Positions 5,185 through 9,475 of a stretch of DNA of 9,475 bases are shown here, piece after piece. The DNA comes from Methanothrix sp. GTDB taxonomy: Archaea; Halobacteriota; Methanosarcinia; Methanotrichales; Methanotrichaceae. Within the stretch, counting starts at the first letter, position 1, and each line of letters starts with the position of its first letter. The notes below the pieces were generated by a model. That model saw only the letters and a program-made list of their open reading frames with translations, did no database searches and was not told the DNA's origin. Made by a program: the position numbers and the translations under genes. The stretch covers positions 1 through 9,475 of the forward strand of contig JAQTYS010000096.1 in NCBI GenBank assembly GCA_028688175.1, in the 5' to 3' direction.

Positions 5185-6060
5185 TCATTGCTTTTCTGCC
5201 AGATAGGCCCACTGGTCATAAATTCCCTTCGAGTCGCGATTATCGATTACCTTGCCCTTCCACCCGGCATCTCCAAGTGCTTTCGCGATGAGTTCCGCTT
5301 CTTTTTGCGTGTAAACGGTAAATAAAACCCTATTTCTTGCTAGGCTGGAGGCTTTGAGGAGAATGTCCCTCCAAAGGGGCCAGTTGAAATCGTCAATTAG
5401 CCCTACCATAAATCCTAAAACGGTATTAAAAGATCGAGCAGGAAAGATGCAGGGCAATAGCCTGGCATCCAGGACGAAGCATCTCTTAGGGTCCATAAAT
5501 CTGCTCTTTAGACCCTGGCATAGATCGCAGCGATCATAGTCCATCGAGAGCGGGAATTGCCCCTGACGAATGAGCGCCTGTGTAGCCATGCCGCTGCCGC
5601 AGCATATCTCCAGTATGCTTTCGCCTTTGGGAAGTATCGGTTGCAAGAGCTGCATTAGCCTCTTGATCCTCTCCTCTACATAAAGAGGCGCTCCTTTCAG
5701 AGAGCAGCTCTCGCAAAAAAGCTCTGCTGCCAGTGAATTGGCGAAATATTCCGTCAGAGCCGAGAAGAAGTCCACCTCATCTGCCTGCACCGTCTTGACG
5801 ACCTTCTCACGCCATTTTCCGGCATGCTCCGACAAGATCTTTTGGGATGAATAACGATCTGTGAGGAGCAGCCACAGCTCTGAAGGCTCGGGTAGGTGCA
5901 GGGCGAATCCCATATCTTTGACCTCAATACAGGCATCTGCATCCAGATCTTCTTGCAGTATCTCTGTGGTGACAGGCAAATCCAGCAGATCCTGCCAGGA
6001 CTCTTCTGCCAGAAATATATCCTCGTCCTCTCCCAGGTTCAGTAGATGATTTAGTAGCAC
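5185..6060 (-). CDS. SAM-dependent methyltransferase with two CxxC motifs
   Basis: The 291-residue protein has a class I methyltransferase fold in its second half. Motif I is ILEICCGSGMATQAL (149-163, the SAM-binding glycine loop), an acidic post-motif follows in MDYDR (173-177), then FVLDARLLP with Asp198, and a strand-helix FNTVLGFMVGLIDDFNWP (211-228) in the motif IV region. The N-terminal 140 residues are helical and unrecognised. They end with CESC (116/119) and a run resembling the pre-motif-I helices of type 11 methyltransferases. Further cysteines are CDLC (178/181), Cys194 and Cys204. The two CxxC pairs could hold zinc or an iron-sulfur cluster. Substrate is unknown. The start is GTG 6060, with GGTGAT directly upstream and a TAG two codons further back. 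It diverges from the MutS2-like gene across 100 nt and is followed by a 40-residue frame. Confidence 0.75.
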   Translation of the reverse strand: MLLNHLLNLGEDEDIFLAEESWQDLLDLPVTTEILQEDLDADACIEVKDMGFALHLPEPSELWLLLTDRYSSQKILSEHAGKWREKVVKTVQADEVDFFSALTEYFANSLAAELFCESCSLKGAPLYVEERIKRLMQLLQPILPKGESILEICCGSGMATQALIRQGQFPLSMDYDRCDLCQGLKSRFMDPKRCFVLDARLLPCIFPARSFNTVLGFMVGLIDDFNWPLWRDILLKASSLARNRVLFTVYTQKEAELIAKALGDAGWKGKVIDNRDSKGIYDQWAYLAEKQ

Positions 6061-6129
6061 ATCACCCTATTCACTTCCCCCTGAATATCAATCTTGTCTC
6101 ATTCGTTTCCGGCAGGACTGGCGGAACAA

Positions 6130-6139
6130 TTATATTATA
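6130..6139 (+). promoter_or_regulatory. TATA box of the MutS2-like gene
   Basis: TTATATTATA is centred about 26 nt before TTG 6161. Transcription would begin about at the start codon, so the message is probably leaderless or nearly so, which supports TTG 6161 as the start. Confidence 0.5.
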
Positions 6140-6160
6140 TTCCCGGCAAAATGGGGCTGT

Positions 6161-8164
6161 TTGAAATTGGTTGATCTGCCCGGGGTGGGCTCTCGCATTA
6201 GAGAGCGCCTCTTAGAGCAATATGGGGATGAAGAAAAGGCACTACAGGCAGTTTTAAACGCCGACGTAGCCGGCCTGTGCAGGGTTCTGAGCGAACGCCA
6301 GGCTCTCTTCCTGGTCTCGCATGCCAGGGGATTGAAGTACGCGGTCACGCCCGAACAGTTCCTGGCCACGGATGAAGCGACCAAGATCCAGCAGGCACTC
6401 ATCACCCACCTGGCCAGCTATGCGCATACCGAATACGCCCGGCTCAAGATCGGCACTCTTTTCGCCTCATCCTCAGCACAGCTTCAGGCCGAGAACCGCA
6501 AGACCGCCCTGGCGGCGGTTTTGGCCGCGCAGAAGATGCAGGGCCATGGCTCCGAGGAACTGCTGAAAAAGATCCGGCCACTGCGCGAGAAGGCGCCGGC
6601 GCGAGTCCGGGAAAGAGCGGTAGCCGCAACCTCGACCGAGGCTTTTCAGAGGCTGAAGACGAGAGGGCTCGACAAGCTGATCGACCTGCATCTGGCAGAA
6701 AGCCCGGCGGAGCTAACGGACCTGGCCAGAAGTTACAGCCACGTCTGCCTGGTAGGCGAAGAGATGGGTGGGCAGGCGGCAGAGGATATGGAAAGGGCCG
6801 AGTCTCTGGAGGAGTGGTACCTGGTGCCCGAGGCGGTCCTGGGATTTTATGAGGAGAATTTAGAGCCTCTGCTGGCGGCAGCAACAGCAGCGGGAATACT
6901 GCAGAATGCAGGCGTTGCCGGATTTGGCAGATGGGAGACACTCCATAAGCTGCTTGCCAGGCTAAATGAGGGCGGTGATCCGGAAGGGGAGCGACTGGAA
7001 AGGCTGGCAGCTCGCCTGGGCAAGCGCGCGCTGGAAGCTGCCGCCTGGGCCAATGAGGAGCTGAAGAGCAAGATAGAGAAGAGCTCGCTGACCCTGGGCG
7101 GCACTGACCTTCTACTGGTCATGAGCCGGGGTGAGGGCGTGCGAGAGCTATTGGAGGTGCAGATGAAGAGCGTCTTTGCAGAGGTCCTCAAAGCTGCAAA
7201 GGCCCGCGCGGCAAGCGAGCTGGAGCTGGTGGGAGCGGAAACGGTGTGGCTGGATGAGATCTTCTCGGCTGAGATCAGCTATCCTCTGGAGCTGGACTTG
7301 CAGGCGCTGCGCTCTTTTGAGCAGGAGCTGCGAAGCCGCAGGGAAGGGCGGGGCCTGAAGACGAAAAGAGAGAACGCGCGGGGCTTGCAAGACAAAAGAG
7401 ATGAGGCTGCCGCCCTCATTCATGCCCTGATGGAGTTTGACTACACCTACGCACTGGGGCGGTTTGCCCTGGCAGAGAATCTCACCTTCCCTGAGATCGC
7501 CCTGGAGCCGTGCCTCTCTTTTGAGGAAGGCCGCCACCTCTTCTTGGAACGGCCTGAGCCGGTGAGCTACTCCCTCGGCAGCGCCGATCGCCCTGAGAAG
7601 GTGGCGCTCTTAAGCGGCGTCAACTCGGGCGGCAAGACCACGCTCCTGGACCTGATCTCCCAGATCACCATCCTGGCGCACATGGGCCTGCCCGTTCCGG
7701 CGAAAGCCTGCAGGCTCTCTCTCTTTGAGGAGTTCTACTACTTCAGCAAGAGCCGCGGCACCCTCTCCGCCGGGGCCTTTGAGACGGCCATGAGGAAGTT
7801 TGCCGTGGTGGAGAATGAGAAGCGAAAGCTGGTCCTGGCGGATGAGCTGGAGGCGATAACCGAGCCGGGAGCCTCGGCGCGCATTATCGCCTGCATGCTC
7901 GATGAGCTAAACCGGCGCGGCTGCGTGGCGGTCTTCGTGAGCCACCTGGCAGAGGATGTGCGCCGCTATGTGGAAACACCGGTGCGGGTGGACGGCATCG
8001 AGGCAGAGGGGCTGGACGAGAACAACAACCTGCGCGTCAGCCGAAGCCCGCGCTACAACTATCTGGCCAAGAGCACTCCCGAGCTGATACTGGACAGGCT
8101 GGTGCGCTCCACCAGGGGCTCGGAGCGGGAGTTTTACGCCAGGCTGCTGGCGAAGTTTAAGTAA
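6161..8164 (+). CDS. Archaeal MutS2-like ATPase with N-terminal helix-hairpin-helix
   Basis: The 667-residue protein opens with a helix-hairpin-helix (LVDLPGVGSRIRERLLEQYG, 3-22), which binds DNA backbone, then a long helical core and clamp (about 75-425, charged coiled coil around 380-420). The ATPase domain lies at about 440-667. Walker A is GVNSGGKTT (486-494, Lys492), followed by GLPVPA (509-514), a MutS2 hallmark. The signature region is SRGTLSAGAFE (531-541), Walker B is LVLADE (Asp561, Glu562), and the switch histidine is FVSH (595). The segment after Walker B reads AITEPGAS in place of the usual MutS GRGTS-type stretch. The mismatch-recognition domain and the bacterial MutS2 Smr nuclease end are absent. 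Likely a dimeric ATPase acting on branched DNA or stalled ribosomes rather than classical mismatch repair. The start is TTG 6161, 22 nt past a TATA box; the ATG at 6151 is out of frame. Confidence 0.85.
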   Translation: MKLVDLPGVGSRIRERLLEQYGDEEKALQAVLNADVAGLCRVLSERQALFLVSHARGLKYAVTPEQFLATDEATKIQQALITHLASYAHTEYARLKIGTLFASSSAQLQAENRKTALAAVLAAQKMQGHGSEELLKKIRPLREKAPARVRERAVAATSTEAFQRLKTRGLDKLIDLHLAESPAELTDLARSYSHVCLVGEEMGGQAAEDMERAESLEEWYLVPEAVLGFYEENLEPLLAAATAAGILQNAGVAGFGRWETLHKLLARLNEGGDPEGERLERLAARLGKRALEAAAWANEELKSKIEKSSLTLGGTDLLLVMSRGEGVRELLEVQMKSVFAEVLKAAKARAASELELVGAETVWLDEIFSAEISYPLELDLQALRSFEQELRSRREGRGLKTKRENARGLQDKRDEAAALIHALMEFDYTYALGRFALAENLTFPEIALEPCLSFEEGRHLFLERPEPVSYSLGSADRPEKVALLSGVNSGGKTTLLDLISQITILAHMGLPVPAKACRLSLFEEFYYFSKSRGTLSAGAFETAMRKFAVVENEKRKLVLADELEAITEPGASARIIACMLDELNRRGCVAVFVSHLAEDVRRYVETPVRVDGIEAEGLDENNNLRVSRSPRYNYLAKSTPELILDRLVRSTRGSEREFYARLLAKFK

Positions 8165-8270
8165 CTAAAAGGAAGCGCTAGCAATAGAGGCGCGCCATCT
8201 ATCTTCGTCCCAACACAAGAACATTTATTACCTTTGCGGAGCAAAATAGCCAGTGGATAGTGTTGCGGGC
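8165..8270 (+). promoter_or_regulatory. Gap with weak promoter before the ubiquitin-like gene
   Basis: The gap holds the palindrome GGCGCGCC (8189-8196) and a TATA-like ATTTATTA (8223-8230). A start about 25 nt downstream, near 8252, would leave a leader of about 18 nt before ATG 8271. No SD is visible and no clear terminator for the MutS2-like gene was found. Confidence 0.35.
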
Positions 8271-8726
8271 ATGATGCGGCTGTTTAGAGATAAGGATTCT
8301 CTTCGAAGGAATATCGATAGACTCGAACAAGAAGAAACTCGCGGCCAAAGGGCCATTCGTGAGCTTCGCCGCAGCTCTGAAAAGAAACCTGATAAATGGG
8401 TCGCAGTTAGACCAAGCAGCGAAAAGACCACCATAAAAAGAAACGATATGAAACTCGCAACTCATGGTGAGACGACAAAAACCGTGAGCATTAAAGTTCA
8501 ACTTCCGCCGGGATTTTTAGAGCACCCTGTCCGCAGGTTCGATGTACCTGAAAACGAAAATGTAGGGATTATTCAGGATATGTTGTCCAAGCGTTTTGGC
8601 GTAGAGCGAGGACAATGGAAGTTGTACGGAAACACCAAAGAAGGTTCAAAACTCCTGAAACGAGAAGAACCTATCAAGAAGTATGACATGAAGGAGACTA
8701 CTCTTTATTTTTATCCCGAATATTAG
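8271..8726 (+). CDS. Ubiquitin-like beta-grasp protein without Gly-Gly tail
   Basis: From ATG 8271 the protein has 151 residues; GTG 8253 (six more residues) is an alternative, and neither has an SD. The N-terminal 60 residues are highly charged and helical (FRDKDSLRRNIDRLEQEETR, then IRELRRSSEKK). The last 80 residues align by eye with ubiquitin along its whole length. TVSIKVQL is strand 1, VRRFDVPENEN strand 2 and turn, VGIIQDMLSKRFG the helix, QWKLYGNTKEGSKLL strand 3 and loop, REEPIKKYDMKETTLYFYPEY the end. IKKYDMKETTLYF corresponds to ubiquitin LSDYNIQKESTLHLVL. It stops at PEY with no Gly-Gly, so it cannot be conjugated as encoded. It is more like YukD/EsaB-type adaptors than SAMP modifiers. 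The stop overlaps the RBS of the following membrane-protein gene, so the two should act together. Confidence 0.72.
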   Translation: MMRLFRDKDSLRRNIDRLEQEETRGQRAIRELRRSSEKKPDKWVAVRPSSEKTTIKRNDMKLATHGETTKTVSIKVQLPPGFLEHPVRRFDVPENENVGIIQDMLSKRFGVERGQWKLYGNTKEGSKLLKREEPIKKYDMKETTLYFYPEY

Positions 8727-8729
8727 GTG
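8725..8729 (+). promoter_or_regulatory. Ribosome binding site overlapping the stop of the ubiquitin-like gene
   Basis: AGGTG spans the last two bases of TAG (8724-8726) and the GTG at 8727, and lies 6 nt before TTG 8736. It makes TTG the better start and implies translational coupling. Confidence 0.5.
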
Positions 8730-8735
8730 CCATTA

Positions 8736-9452
8736 TTGAAGTCAAATCGCCCCTGGTGGTGGTTGAATCGGCCAAGTGCGGACCAAGAGGTCGATGATCT
8801 GACGGAAGATGGCAAGGGATGGGAAAATTGGCTAGGCAATGAGCAATTCCTTTTAACAGAGAGGGACGACCTAGAACTCCCGGATCTTGACGATATCTTG
8901 GATGACCTAAACAAGGATCGCGAGGATTTAAGGGCAGTAATTCCGCCGTTGCTGCAATCATCAGGCTTACTTCTGTCAATTTCGCTAGGCGCAATATACT
9001 TCATTCTCAATGATGGAAGTCGAATGGGAAACCACTACGTTTGGATAATTTTCTTTCTCTTCTTAGCGGTGGGAGTCTTAGCAGGTTCGATTGTTTCCGG
9101 CGTTTGGGCACTCTACAAAAAATCGCCAGCCGAGGGTATAAAAAAGAAGGAAAGAGTGGAATATGAACGCAAGAACCGTAGAAAGGACCAGAAATATGCT
9201 CGCAGTTCCATCTTTGCATTAATTGCAGCAATCGCATTGATAGTATTTGCTCTTGTCATCCTCTCCTGGGAATGTGGCAATCTGGGTGTTGATTCAGGTC
9301 CATCTCAGGAAAAAGGACCTCTGGTGATTGTGATGGAGCAATACCCAAATGGCTCAAATTATTCCTATGCACTCAATTTTACAAGTCTAAATTTGAAGAC
9401 ATTTGGCCAAAGCATTCTTCCGAATAGGTCTATCCAACTCATATCGACCTGA
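8736..9452 (+). CDS. Three-TM membrane protein paired with the ubiquitin-like gene
   Basis: The frame is open from GTG 8727; TTG 8736 (238 residues, MKSNRPWWWLNRPS) is preferred because AGGTG lies 6 nt before it. Numbered from the TTG, the first 70 residues are acidic and soluble (DDLELPDLDDILDDLNKDRED). TM1 is near 75-92 (LLLSISLGAIYFIL), TM2 near 101-127 (VWIIFFLFLAVGVLAGSIVSGVW), then a strongly basic loop (KKKERVEYERKNRRKDQKY) and TM3 near 155-174 (IFALIAAIALIVFALVIL). A C-terminal region of about 60 residues (CGNLGVDSG, then LVIVMEQYPNGSNYSY) contains several N-x-S/T sites. The basic loop puts the N-terminus and loop inside and the tail outside. The acidic N-terminus could bind the basic part of the ubiquitin-like partner. 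No family is recognised. The 23 nt left after the stop contain ATG 9470, which could open a third gene. Confidence 0.68.
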   Translation: MKSNRPWWWLNRPSADQEVDDLTEDGKGWENWLGNEQFLLTERDDLELPDLDDILDDLNKDREDLRAVIPPLLQSSGLLLSISLGAIYFILNDGSRMGNHYVWIIFFLFLAVGVLAGSIVSGVWALYKKSPAEGIKKKERVEYERKNRRKDQKYARSSIFALIAAIALIVFALVILSWECGNLGVDSGPSQEKGPLVIVMEQYPNGSNYSYALNFTSLNLKTFGQSILPNRSIQLIST

Positions 9453-9475
9453 TAGAAGAAGATGCGCTCATGAGG

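Noticed and set aside
6444..6941. 165-codon minus-strand frame rich in Pro/Arg
   Set aside because: It is antisense to the MutS2-like gene in GC-rich sequence, with low-complexity composition and no RBS.
1..9475. CRISPR array, tRNA or rRNA
   Set aside because: No regularly spaced direct repeats, cloverleaf with a TTCGA-type T-arm, or rRNA-like conserved segments were seen on either strand.

Overview
The window looks like a methanogenic archaeon of the Methanosarcinales, with Methanothrix/Methanosaeta as the best guess. The reasons are a methanogen-type thymidylate synthase, an archaeal MutS2-like ATPase, a COG4738-like winged-helix regulator, archaeal TATA boxes about 25 nt before likely transcript starts, AGGTGA-type ribosome binding sites and frequent GTG/TTG starts. 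No taxonomic search was possible, so the genus is inferred.

Layout. On the minus strand, 1952 down to 1 is a likely operon: a 58-residue SAP/Rho-N-like mini-protein, the methanogen-type thymidylate synthase, and a pentapeptide-repeat membrane protein with a two-TM channel-like end that runs off the left edge. A single-TM mini-protein (2070-2276, minus) and a lone PD-(D/E)XK-type nuclease (2401-2940, plus) diverge from a shared promoter region. After a 318-nt AT-rich gap rich in inverted repeats comes the winged-helix regulator (3259-3654, plus).

Directly behind the regulator is a compact TnpB-only element of the IS200/IS605 group (about 3671-4906, minus). TnpB has its RuvC and zinc-ribbon residues, and the two subterminal hairpins can be read at base level. 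They share an 8-bp stem, a G.T wobble at the fourth pair and a TTCA loop, and they differ only by compensated base pairs. The right-end hairpin lies inside the last codons of tnpB. No TnpA is present.

Next, on the minus strand, are a probable 40-residue charged mini-protein with a TTG start and a strong RBS (5010-5132), and a SAM-dependent methyltransferase carrying two CxxC motifs (5185-6060). The MutS2-like ATPase (6161-8164, plus) diverges from the methyltransferase. It has an N-terminal helix-hairpin-helix but neither a mismatch-recognition nor an Smr domain.

The right end holds a plus-strand pair: a protein with a charged helical N-terminus and a C-terminal ubiquitin-like beta-grasp domain without a Gly-Gly tail (8271-8726), then a three-TM protein whose RBS overlaps the upstream stop codon (8736-9452). 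This pair is the best candidate for an undescribed system, and its remaining partners, if any, lie past the right edge. The other strong signals are the co-varying transposon ends and the unannotated mini-proteins.
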